The notes under the pieces: model-generated
Databases searched by the model: none
What the model saw: only the letters and a program-made list of their open reading frames with translations
What the model was told of the DNA's origin: nothing
Program-made: the position numbers and the translations under genes
NCBI GenBank assembly: GCA_004347965.1
Contig: QNVF01000011.1
Span: forward strand, 1-35,925
Length of the DNA stretch: 35,925 nucleotides
Reading direction: 5' to 3'
Source of the DNA: Candidatus Nezhaarchaeota archaeon WYZ-LMO8
GTDB taxonomy: Archaea; Thermoproteota; Methanomethylicia; Nezhaarchaeales; WYZ-LMO8
Shown here: positions 24,288 to 31,558 of the stretch, one piece after another
Position numbering within the stretch: position 1 is the first letter of the stretch
Layout: the number at the start of each line of letters is the position of its first letter

Positions 24288-25730
24288 ATGACTATGACTT
24301 TACAGCAGAGGAAAAAACATGAAAACTTTAGTGAGTGGTTTGAGCAAGTCACTCTTCACACTATGGTTTACGACTACAGGTTTCCAGTTAAAGGGTGTGG
24401 TGTATGGCCAGGCTACGGATTTAAGCTTAGAAAGCTTGTGCTGGACATCATGAGGAATTTGCTCGATGAGAGTGGACACGAAGAATGCCTATTTCCAACA
24501 TTAATCCCAAAAAGCCTTTTAGAGAAAGAGAGCGAGCATGTAAGAAGTTTTGAAGGTGAGGTCTTCTGGATTACGAAGGGCGGATTTACCGAGTTGGGGG
24601 AGAAGCTGGCTTTAAGACCTACAAGCGAGACAGTTATTATGCCCATGATGAAGCTGTGGATCAAGGATTACAAGGACTTACCCATCAAGTTATATCAGGT
24701 AGTAAGCGTTTTCAGGTACGAGACGAAGGCAACTCATCCAATGATAAGGGTAAGAGAGGTGACTACGTTTAAAGAGGGCCATTCAGCTCATGCTACCTAT
24801 GAAGACGCAGAAAAGCATGTTTGGAACATGGTTGAGCTCTATAAGAAGTTCTTTGACGAACTCTGCATACCTTACTTGATATCTAGGAGACCAGACTGGG
24901 ATAAGTTTGCTGGAGCTGTCTACAGCATTGCCTTCGATACATTAATGCCCGATGGAAGGGCTCTTCAAGTAGGGACGGTTCACCACTTGGGGCAAAACTT
25001 CTCAAAAGCATTTGATGTAAAGTATTTGAGGGCTGATGGAAGTCATGAATACGTTTGGACGACGAGCTACGGCATATCAGAACGCGTTATAGCTGCTTTA
25101 ATAGCCATACACGGAGACGACCATGGCTTAGTGCTACCACCAAAAGTTGCTCCTATCCAAGTAGTCATTGTACCAATACCCTATAAAGGCAAGGAGCTCG
25201 AAGTATACGAGGAAGCTCAGCGAGCTTACAATGAGCTTAAGTTAGCTGGCTTTAGAGCAACTATGGACGATCGAAGAGATGTCACGCCTGGTTCTAAGTT
25301 CTACGAGTGGGAGCTCAAGGGGGTTCCAATAAGGATTGAGGTAGGACCTCGTGATGTCGAGAGAGGCGTAATAACACTGGTTAGAAGAGATAACCTAGCT
25401 AGAGAAGAGGTCCCACGAAATGAGCTTGTAGCTTCGATACGTCGACTAGCCGAAAACATCACTATAGCCCTCAAGGAAAATGCTTGGAACTATATGAAGA
25501 GTAGAATTTTAAGGGCCCACAGCCTTGAAGACGCTAGCTCATTCATCAGAACTAAGAAGGGAATAGTGGAAATGACGTGGTGTGGTCATAGCGAATGCGG
25601 ACTAGCTCTTGAAGAGAATTTGGAAGCTAAAATTTTAGGGGCAGCCATGGAGACAATAAAGGTAGAAGGTAAGTGCATTAATTGCAGTAAAGAAGCAATG
25701 AAGATCTTAAGGGTTGCAAAGACTTACTAG
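24288..25730 (+). CDS. proS: Prolyl-tRNA synthetase, archaeal/eukaryotic type
   Basis: This class II synthetase charges tRNA-Pro. The 480-aa protein shows motif 2 'VFRYETKATHPMIRVREVTTFKEGHSAHAT', the 'GRALQVGTVHHLGQNFSKAF' region, motif 3 'SYGISERVIAALIAIHGDDHGLVLPP', the anticodon-binding domain 'VVIVPIPYKGKELEVYEEAQ', and the C-terminal zinc-type domain 'WCGHSECG...GKCINCSKEAMK' ending in Tyr, as in the archaeal-type enzyme. Length is typical and it lacks the bacterial editing insertion. Confidence 0.97.
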   Translation: MTMTLQQRKKHENFSEWFEQVTLHTMVYDYRFPVKGCGVWPGYGFKLRKLVLDIMRNLLDESGHEECLFPTLIPKSLLEKESEHVRSFEGEVFWITKGGFTELGEKLALRPTSETVIMPMMKLWIKDYKDLPIKLYQVVSVFRYETKATHPMIRVREVTTFKEGHSAHATYEDAEKHVWNMVELYKKFFDELCIPYLISRRPDWDKFAGAVYSIAFDTLMPDGRALQVGTVHHLGQNFSKAFDVKYLRADGSHEYVWTTSYGISERVIAALIAIHGDDHGLVLPPKVAPIQVVIVPIPYKGKELEVYEEAQRAYNELKLAGFRATMDDRRDVTPGSKFYEWELKGVPIRIEVGPRDVERGVITLVRRDNLAREEVPRNELVASIRRLAENITIALKENAWNYMKSRILRAHSLEDASSFIRTKKGIVEMTWCGHSECGLALEENLEAKILGAAMETIKVEGKCINCSKEAMKILRVAKTY

Positions 25731-25747
25731 GATTTCTCAAAAATCCT
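25729..25747 (+). terminator. Perfect 7-bp inverted repeat at the proS stop
   Basis: AGGATTT (25729-25735) and AAATCCT (25741-25747) are separated by CTCAA and begin within the proS TAG codon. The hairpin could help end or stabilise the proS mRNA. A third copy of AGGATTT occurs at 25781, just before S26e, and 'ccttataag' overlapping the second arm may be the S26e TATA box. Confidence 0.35.
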
Positions 25748-25803
25748 TATAAGACAAAAATCGCCAATTCTGTTTACAGCAGGATTTTAAGGGTTGGTGT
25801 TTT

Positions 25804-26127
25804 GTGCCCAAGAAAAGGAAGAATCGAGGAAGAGCTAAGGGAGACAAAGGAAGAGACTCTATAGTCATGTGCGACGGTTGTGGAAGACCAATACCAAGAG
25901 GTAAAGCAATAAAGGTCACTAGATACGTAAGCTTTGTCGATCCACAGCTTAGGAAGGAGCTTGAAAGTAAAGGGGTCCTAATAAGCAAGACCCTTGTCAC
26001 TAAGTACTTATGCGTTAGCTGTGCGATATTTCAAGGCGTGAGGAAGGTTAGAGCTGAGGAAGAAAGGAGGGCTGTTCCAGGTCAAGCTAAGCCCAGAATA
26101 ATTAAAGGAGGAAGTGGAAGCTCTTAG
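25804..26127 (+). CDS. rps26e: Small ribosomal subunit protein S26e
   Basis: S26e is a zinc-binding 30S protein shared by eukaryotes and some archaea, chiefly TACK lineages. The 107-aa protein has a basic N-terminus (PKKRKNRGRAKGDKG), the zinc ligands 'CDGCGRPIPRGKAI' and 'YLCVSCAIFQGV', and a basic tail. The start is GTG 25804 with GGGTTGGTG upstream. Its presence helps place the organism away from euryarchaea, most of which lack S26e. Confidence 0.95.
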   Translation: MPKKRKNRGRAKGDKGRDSIVMCDGCGRPIPRGKAIKVTRYVSFVDPQLRKELESKGVLISKTLVTKYLCVSCAIFQGVRKVRAEEERRAVPGQAKPRIIKGGSGSS

Positions 26128-26329
26128 CTTAAGGCTTAATCTCTAAACTTAGCTTAATGATTTGTTATCTTGATATAAGTTGAAATTATGAGTTAAAGAA
26201 TTTTGAAGTTAAGGTCATGATTATTGTCTCTTATAACTTTGTAAGCTTTAGATAAAGTTAAAGAGATACTAATGTAATAGCTCATTTATATTCCAAGGCT
26301 TGTTCGTAGATCAAGCAGGGACGCATAAG

Positions 26330-27250
26330 ATGTTCGATTTAGTAGCAATAGGTAACCCCGTATACGACATCATTAAGACCCCCTTCGTTGAGAGCTTAGG
26401 TAGAGTTTTATCAGGGTGTAGTGTAAATGCAGCCATAACTGCTAAGAAGCTAGGAATGAAGAAAGTGGCACTGGTTGGTTGCATTGGAGAAGATTTTGAG
26501 AGACGCTTTATGCGTGAAATGGAGAGCAGAAACATTCAGTTAATGATAGTTAAGAGGTCTAAGGAGACAACAGGCTTCAAACTTAAGTACCTTGATTTCT
26601 CGGGTAATAGGGAGCTCGAGGTTTTAGGATTAAGTGAGGGGATATCGAGGGGCGATATTCCCGAAGGCGTTTTCAATACGAAAGCAGTAGTAGTTGGCCC
26701 AGTTATAGGTGAGGTTGAAGTCGATGTTCCAGCTGCCTTTAAGAGTAGAGGAGTAACAGTCTTTCTTGACCCTCAAGGCTATCTCCGCGAAATCAGTGAA
26801 GGAGTCATCCAGCACTGCAGCAACCCCATGGCTCTAGAGGCTTGCTGTGAAAGCCACGTAGTTAAGCCGAACATGTTAGAGGCAAAACTTCTTTCAGGAT
26901 TTGATGAGCCGATCAAAGCTGCCATCTCAATTCATGAAAGGACTGGAGCCATGGTTGCTGTGACTTTAGCTGAGAAGGGCTCTGTAATCGTTTACGGGAG
27001 GAGAGCCATCATAGTTCCAGCCTATCCTACTCATCCAGTAGATCCGACTGGAGCTGGAGATGTTTACTTAGGCGCCTTTGCGTACTATCTGCATAAGGGT
27101 CTTGGAGCGGAGGAAGCTGCCTCATATGCTTCGGCCATTGCATCCATAAAGGTCGAGAATATTGCTGGGCACTTCGACATAAGTCTAGACGAAGTCGCTA
27201 GACGAGCTCTATGGATAAGAAGCAGGGTTAAGATAAAGAGATTACGTTAG
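26330..27250 (+). CDS. PfkB-family sugar/nucleoside kinase
   Basis: This ribokinase-fold protein phosphorylates a sugar, nucleoside or similar alcohol with ATP. Signatures are 'GCSVNAAITAKKLGMKKVALVGCIGEDF' near the N-terminus, 'VKPNMLEAKLLSG', and the anion-hole and catalytic base motif 'PVDPTGAGDVYLGAF'. The substrate cannot be predicted. Starting at ATG 26330 (MFDLVAIGNPVYDII, 306 aa) fits the family better than the TTG at 26300. A TATA-like 'tttatatt' at 26284-26292 supports this short-leader start. Confidence 0.88.
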   Translation: MFDLVAIGNPVYDIIKTPFVESLGRVLSGCSVNAAITAKKLGMKKVALVGCIGEDFERRFMREMESRNIQLMIVKRSKETTGFKLKYLDFSGNRELEVLGLSEGISRGDIPEGVFNTKAVVVGPVIGEVEVDVPAAFKSRGVTVFLDPQGYLREISEGVIQHCSNPMALEACCESHVVKPNMLEAKLLSGFDEPIKAAISIHERTGAMVAVTLAEKGSVIVYGRRAIIVPAYPTHPVDPTGAGDVYLGAFAYYLHKGLGAEEAASYASAIASIKVENIAGHFDISLDEVARRALWIRSRVKIKRLR

Positions 27251-27261
27251 CATCCATTATC

Positions 27262-27423
27262 CTATAGAGGCCATTCGTGGCCGCATTTGGGGCATCTAGC
27301 GTATTGGCAACCTATTGCTGAAGATGGGCAACCACCACAAGCAAAGGTCCTAGCGTAAGTTAAGTCAAACTCGTAACCACACTTGGGGCACGTAAGGGTT
27401 CGAGATGCTGCTCTTATCTTCAA
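27262..27423 (-). CDS. 53-aa zinc-ribbon protein (not in the ORF track)
   Basis: This small minus-strand gene is below the track's size limit. From TTG 27423 it reads MKIRAASRTLTCPKCGYEFDLTYARTF..., then ACGGCPSSAIGCQYARCPKCGHEWPL, then TAG. It has eight cysteines in a CPKC-CxxC-C-CPKC layout, a double-knuckle zinc ribbon. GAGGGA lies 6 nt before the TTG. The pattern recalls short archaeal zinc proteins found next to FeoA-type genes, but no iron transporter is nearby. The high density of metal-binding motifs makes a chance ORF very unlikely. Confidence 0.82.
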   Translation of the reverse strand: MKIRAASRTLTCPKCGYEFDLTYARTFACGGCPSSAIGCQYARCPKCGHEWPL

Positions 27424-27495
27424 CTTTAATCCCTCGTCTACACAGTACTAAAGCCCTTTAAAATAGTTTCACAGAAAATTAATTATGGTGAGCCT

Positions 27496-28308
27496 TTGAA
27501 TATACTTCACTTAACAGCCTATGCCAAAGTATTGCTGTGCACTACAGCTCTAGGATTAGCATCGATTCAAGACTGGAAGACCAGAGAAGTAAGTGACGTG
27601 ATATGGCTTATAATGGGGTGCTGTGGAGCCGTAATGACCATGGTCGAGTTAGTCCTTGACTACTCGATTAGCTTCCTCGCAACCTTCACGATATCGACAG
27701 CATCATGCTTCCTACTTGGCTTCGGGCTTTACTACCTAGGCTTCTTTGGAGGTGCTGATGCTAAGTGCTTGTGGTGTGTAGGGGTAACACTGCCCTTTAA
27801 CCCACTAAAGAAACTGGCTTTTAACCTCGCTGGCCCGGAAAGCCCAATATTCTCAATTTCAATATTTAACAACTCCATTTTAACCGCTGCCCTATTGGCT
27901 CTGGGTATCCTGCTCTTTAATGTTGTCAAGAGGGCAAGAGGGCCTCTCTTCACAAGTGGTGAGGAGAGTAGTCTGTGGAAGAGGTGTTTCGTTCTTATGC
28001 TAGGTTATAAGGTGAAAGTTTCAAAGCTCCTTAAAAGAAGAGACTTCTACTTTCTCCTCGAGGAGATCGTGCTTGAAGGAGACTTTGTTAAGAGGAGATT
28101 TAGACTTTCAACAAGGTGCGTAAATAATGGGTCTTACGAGAAGTTGAAGGGGTTAGTGCATAAGAAGATTGTTAAGGAAGGAGATGAAATTTGGGCTTCC
28201 CCAGCGATCCCGTTGATAGTTAACATAACGGTTGGCTTCTTCATAGCCATGCTCTATGGCGACTTAGTGCTAGCGATAGTTAAGGAGGTACTGGACTTAA
28301 TGCTGTAA
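27496..28308 (+). CDS. Archaeal prepilin/preflagellin peptidase-like membrane protein (A24 family)
   Basis: The 270-aa membrane protein carries the two aspartates of aspartic prepilin peptidases: 'SIQDWKTREVSD' (Asp26) and 'FFGGADAKCLW' (Asp88, in the GxGD-like motif). A soluble or partly soluble C-terminal region of about 130 residues is followed by a last membrane helix, the arrangement of archaeal A24 peptidases. Such enzymes trim class III signal peptides of archaellins, pilins and sugar-binding pilin-like proteins. No pilin gene is nearby. The start is TTG 27496 with GGTGAG upstream. Its 3' end overlaps the convergent dehydrogenase by 12 bp. Confidence 0.87.
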   Translation: MNILHLTAYAKVLLCTTALGLASIQDWKTREVSDVIWLIMGCCGAVMTMVELVLDYSISFLATFTISTASCFLLGFGLYYLGFFGGADAKCLWCVGVTLPFNPLKKLAFNLAGPESPIFSISIFNNSILTAALLALGILLFNVVKRARGPLFTSGEESSLWKRCFVLMLGYKVKVSKLLKRRDFYFLLEEIVLEGDFVKRRFRLSTRCVNNGSYEKLKGLVHKKIVKEGDEIWASPAIPLIVNITVGFFIAMLYGDLVLAIVKEVLDLML

Positions 28309-29310
28309 TTGCAAAATAGTTCTTGCAAGCCGTACTACTTCATTCGCTACATCGACAGTCTTAGCGATGCCACCCATGTCTGGCGTTAGCACCCTACCAT
28401 CTGAGATTAATTTATCAATTGCTGATTCTATCGCCTTTGCTTTCTCAACTTCACCTAAATGGCTTAGCATCATCGCTGCGCTCAGAATTGATGCTATCGG
28501 GTTCGCAATTCCCTTGCCAGCTATGTCTGGAGCTGTTCCATGAATTGGCTCAAACATGGCATGCTTATCGCCCACATTAGCTGAAGGCGCCAGCCCAATG
28601 CTTCCCACAACACCTGCAGCAACATCAGAGAGTATATCTCCAAACATATTCGGAGTCACGAGGACTTCAAGGGTTTCTGGAGCCACTACTATCCTATACG
28701 CAGCCGCATCAACTATTAGCTCGTCTGCTTGAATCTCAGGATACAACTTAGCAACTTCGAAGAAAGCTGAGCGGAATAAACCGCAAGACTCCTTCATAAC
28801 GTTCGCTTTATGAACTACCGTAACCCTCTTCCTCCCCTCTCTTCGAGCCAGCTCGAAAGCGAATCTTGCTATCCTCTTAGATGCCCTTTCACTTACTATC
28901 CTTAAAGTGATTGCTGTAGAGCCAATTTTGAACTCTATACCTGAATAGAGGTCTTCTGTGTTCTCTCTAACTATAATCATGTCGACTTTCTTGGATGTCC
29001 TGCCAAAGCTCTTAAATGGCCTAACATTTGCGTAGAGATCTAGTACCTGTCTCAAGGTTATGGTGACCGACCTATATGACTTGGGACTTGGAGGGGTCAT
29101 TAACGGACCTTTCAGTATACAGTTGCAGTCCTTTATTACGTCGAGAGCTCCATCCTCAATAGGCTTACCTGATTGTCTCCAATACTCGTAGCCAGCCTTT
29201 ATCTCCACGTACTCGGCATCGAGGTCAAGTGCTTTAAGAACCTTAATAGCTGCCCCAATAACCTCAGGGCCTACACCGTCGCCGTATATGACTGCTATCT
29301 TGTACTTCAA
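28297..29310 (-). CDS. Isocitrate/isopropylmalate dehydrogenase family protein
   Basis: This beta-decarboxylating dehydrogenase oxidises a 2-hydroxy acid such as 3-isopropylmalate, isocitrate or homoisocitrate. Motifs are 'IYGDGVGPEVI', the substrate loop 'SYRSVTITLRQVLDLYANVRP', 'IIVRENTEDLYSGIE', 'TPNMFGDILSDVAAG' and 'EPIHGTAPDIAGKGIANP'. I cannot tell the exact substrate from the loop; together with ilvE, a role in leucine synthesis is possible. The track start (29382) is too long. TTG 29310 (MKYKIAVIYGDG, 337 aa) is preceded by GGAGGT at ideal distance and leaves room for a divergent start of the next gene. Confidence 0.9.
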   Translation of the reverse strand: MKYKIAVIYGDGVGPEVIGAAIKVLKALDLDAEYVEIKAGYEYWRQSGKPIEDGALDVIKDCNCILKGPLMTPPSPKSYRSVTITLRQVLDLYANVRPFKSFGRTSKKVDMIIVRENTEDLYSGIEFKIGSTAITLRIVSERASKRIARFAFELARREGRKRVTVVHKANVMKESCGLFRSAFFEVAKLYPEIQADELIVDAAAYRIVVAPETLEVLVTPNMFGDILSDVAAGVVGSIGLAPSANVGDKHAMFEPIHGTAPDIAGKGIANPIASILSAAMMLSHLGEVEKAKAIESAIDKLISDGRVLTPDMGGIAKTVDVANEVVRLARTILQLQH

Positions 29311-29367
29311 GCCGTAAACCTCCACATTTTTAAGTACTTTAAGCTTTTGAAGAGTAGGTGCCTTAAA

Positions 29368-30312
29368 GTGGAATTTAAGCATTTATGCGAAGAGCTGGAT
29401 AAAATCTTGAGACTTGACATAGGTTTTAGAGGCGTTGTTGACGGTCTTTACTCAGCAGCTAGATCAATCACTGGTAAGCCTCTCACACAAGCTTTCTCGG
29501 AGATCATTAATTCTATGTCGCTCGGACATATAATAGTGATTACTGGGTTTAAGGTTGTACCTAAGGCAGTTCAAGAGACTGATGGACCGTCCGGTGCAAT
29601 AGTGCTTGCAAAGACCCTTGCATCATTAGGGTTTAGCGTCTCCCTAGCCATCGAAGAAGACTCTGTTGAAATTCTTAAGGCTGGGCTCGAAGTCTTCGAC
29701 CTAAAGTGTCCTGTACATCCTCTGCCAGTAAACGTTCCTTTAAGCAATTTGTCTCAAAGGTTACTCAGGGAACTTAAACCTAGCGCATTGATCTTCATTG
29801 AAAAAGCTGGGGCTAACGATGCCGGAGTATATCACAACATGTTTGGGGTCGACGTTACTAAGTACCATGCTAAGGTTGAGAGGCTCTTAGAAGATGCTCG
29901 AAATATGAGGAGCAAAATCATAGCGATAGGTGATGGCGGGAATGAGGTGGGGTTCGGACTTGTGAGGGAAGCAGTAAGAAAGCTCGTCCCTCGAGGAAGT
30001 GATTGTGGATGTCCATGCCGTGGAGGTATAGCTGCATCGTCAAAAGCAGATGTGGTCATAGTCTCGTCGATATCTAACATTGGCTGCTACGCTGCTTCAT
30101 GCTCCCTCCTAGTCTCCAATAACTCTCCTTGGTTTTACAATCACAACTTAGAGCTTAAGCTCTTGAAGGCAATAATTGATTTTGGTGCAGTTGACGCGAA
30201 GACAGGTGATTCCTGCATGATGGTTGATGGGGTACCTGCCGAGGTTATAGCATCGCTGATGGACGTTATGGCTCACATGGCTGAAAGGTATCTTAAGATG
30301 AGAAGGTTATAG
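29368..30312 (+). CDS. DUF4392 (D-glutamate cyclase-like) protein
   Basis: The 314-aa protein resembles the DUF4392 family, whose mitochondrial relative is D-glutamate cyclase. 'QETDGPSGAIVLAKTLASLGF', 'ALIFIEKAGAN', 'AIGDGGNEVGFG' and 'SNIGCYA' are the recognisable family segments. It also has a cysteine-rich 'GSDCGCPCRGG', which may bind metal. The track's ORF begins at 29173 inside the divergent dehydrogenase gene. I place the start at GTG 29368 (MEFKHLCEELDKIL), which fits the family length. It ends with a 20-bp overlap with the convergent DUF123 gene. Function in Archaea is unproven. Confidence 0.75.
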   Translation: MEFKHLCEELDKILRLDIGFRGVVDGLYSAARSITGKPLTQAFSEIINSMSLGHIIVITGFKVVPKAVQETDGPSGAIVLAKTLASLGFSVSLAIEEDSVEILKAGLEVFDLKCPVHPLPVNVPLSNLSQRLLRELKPSALIFIEKAGANDAGVYHNMFGVDVTKYHAKVERLLEDARNMRSKIIAIGDGGNEVGFGLVREAVRKLVPRGSDCGCPCRGGIAASSKADVVIVSSISNIGCYAASCSLLVSNNSPWFYNHNLELKLLKAIIDFGAVDAKTGDSCMMVDGVPAEVIASLMDVMAHMAERYLKMRRL

Positions 30313-30838
30313 ATATCGGTGTAAGGCCTAAGTGAATGTAAATGTCCTTGATGAAGTTGATGCAGTCATTTACATCCTGATGAGGTAGGAAAGCTAGGTG
30401 AGAGAAGCACTTACAATCACTACATCCAAACCCCTTTATGCATTTCGTTAAGGAGTTTATTGCAGATGCTATTGTACATTCAAACCTCTTATCGACCATT
30501 GATGCGACGACTCCAACAACTGTCGATGACTTAGATGAGGTTAAGTAGTCTATGTGCCACTTCAACTTCTTCCTCTTCTCGAGATGTCTTAGGACCCTAC
30601 CTCTAAGGCTTAAAGCTCCTCGACCTAGTCCTGAGCCGGTGTACGCATAGAATCCTTCCATTACATCCATAATCCCCAACGAGCCTATGTGCATCCTTCC
30701 TCCTTTCACAACGTGAATTATTACCGTATACACACCCTTCTTAGGGAGAATGTTGAGGGGAGGCTCGGCAAGCCTGTCAACATCATGCCTAAAGTCAGAA
30801 CCCGGGTTACAAGTCATAGCCTCCACCTCGTATAGCAT
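30293..30838 (-). CDS. DUF123 (GIY-YIG-like) protein
   Basis: The 181-aa protein contains the DUF123 domain, a GIY-YIG-nuclease relative that in some archaea is fused to endonuclease III. Signatures are 'KKGVYTVIIHV', 'GFYAYTGSGLGRGALSLRGRVLRHL', 'KLKWHIDYLT' and a cysteine-rich 'FGCSDCKCFSHL'. Here it stands alone, with an N-terminal extension of about 30 residues. A symmetric 'catatatatg' at 30862-30871 lies 24-33 nt upstream, so the mRNA is probably leaderless. A DNA repair role is suggested by the family fusion only. Confidence 0.83.
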   Translation of the reverse strand: MLYEVEAMTCNPGSDFRHDVDRLAEPPLNILPKKGVYTVIIHVVKGGRMHIGSLGIMDVMEGFYAYTGSGLGRGALSLRGRVLRHLEKRKKLKWHIDYLTSSKSSTVVGVVASMVDKRFECTIASAINSLTKCIKGFGCSDCKCFSHLAFLPHQDVNDCINFIKDIYIHLGLTPISITFSS

Positions 30839-30897
30839 CTCGACAGCGCATTAACGTTTCGCATATATATGGTTCGCGCTAAAGATTAAATTGAACA

Positions 30898-30960
30898 GGG
30901 CTGTGATCGAGGGTTCAAAGCGCTGAGAGATGATGATGCCGACTACACTGTGAGCCCTGG
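30898..30960 (+). ncRNA. Possible C/D box small RNA (degenerate)
   Basis: In the 200-nt gap between the DUF123 gene and the acidic-tailed protein gene, the order of elements resembles a C/D guide RNA: a C-like box GTGATCGA (30903-30910), a 12-nt guide-like spacer, a perfect D' box CTGA (30923-30926), a 3-nt gap, a perfect C' box ATGATGA (30930-30936), a 20-nt spacer, and a D-like box CTGG. The outer C and D boxes each deviate from consensus, so this is only a candidate. Confidence 0.25.
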
Positions 30961-31042
30961 AAAAACCTTTAAAGTTAAGCAATTAGCGTGCTTAAATGTG
31001 AAGTTATGTTCGAGAAAATTAGAATTCATGTGAGGGAAGTTG

Positions 31043-31558
31043 ATGTCTAAGTCTAGAGGGCAGAAAAAACAGGAGGGCTCTCAAGAGAACAACCCCGACA
31101 AGGTAATTCTCATACACTCTGAGAGGGGTAATATCAGGAGGGTTGTTGAGCTTAGTGGACCTCTACATGAAGTTGTCAAGAAAGCTGCTCTTGAGGCTTT
31201 GCAGCTATGGAATCCCGAAACATCCGACTTCGTGGTCATGAGGGATAACTACACTAAGACCTTAAAGCTACCACTAACTAAGGAAGAGTACGAGGTTTAT
31301 TCAAAATTCGAGTTGCGCAGAGGATCTAAAGAAGCCGAGGTTATTATCCCTATTTACATAGCATCGTTTAACAATGAATGGAGAGAAACTGACTACTACG
31401 ACAATGAGATATTCATAATAGCCCCCAAGTTGCCGCAAGAAGACTTAGAGGAGCTCAAGAGGAGAGCTATGATTGCTACTTCGGAAGAGCAGCTTGAAGC
31501 AAGTGGCTTAAGTGGTCTAGAAGAAGATTTAGAAGAGCTTGAAGAGGAGGAAGAGTAG
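31043..31558 (+). CDS. Acidic-tailed protein, possible PolB1-binding subunit (DUF2286-like)
   Basis: The 171-aa protein has a Lys/Gln-rich disordered start (MSKSRGQKKQEGSQENN), a compact alpha/beta core ('ALEALQLWNPETSDFVVMRDNYTKTLKLPLT', 'VIIPIYIASFNNEWRETD') and an extremely acidic C-terminus (EEDLEELEEEEE). As I recall it, the core resembles DUF2286 of Crenarchaeota, the group to which the Sulfolobus PolB1-binding protein PBP1 seems to belong. It is convergent with polB1, their stop codons directly adjacent. ATG 31043 is preferred, with GTGAGGG upstream. A 14-codon ORF (31006-31050) overlaps the start. The identification as PBP1 is an inference. Confidence 0.6.
   Translation: MSKSRGQKKQEGSQENNPDKVILIHSERGNIRRVVELSGPLHEVVKKAALEALQLWNPETSDFVVMRDNYTKTLKLPLTKEEYEVYSKFELRRGSKEAEVIIPIYIASFNNEWRETDYYDNEIFIIAPKLPQEDLEELKRRAMIATSEEQLEASGLSGLEEDLEELEEEEE

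Noticed and set aside
29173-29367. N-terminal extension of the DUF4392 ORF
   Set aside because: It is antisense to the N-terminal part of the dehydrogenase gene and does not resemble the family.
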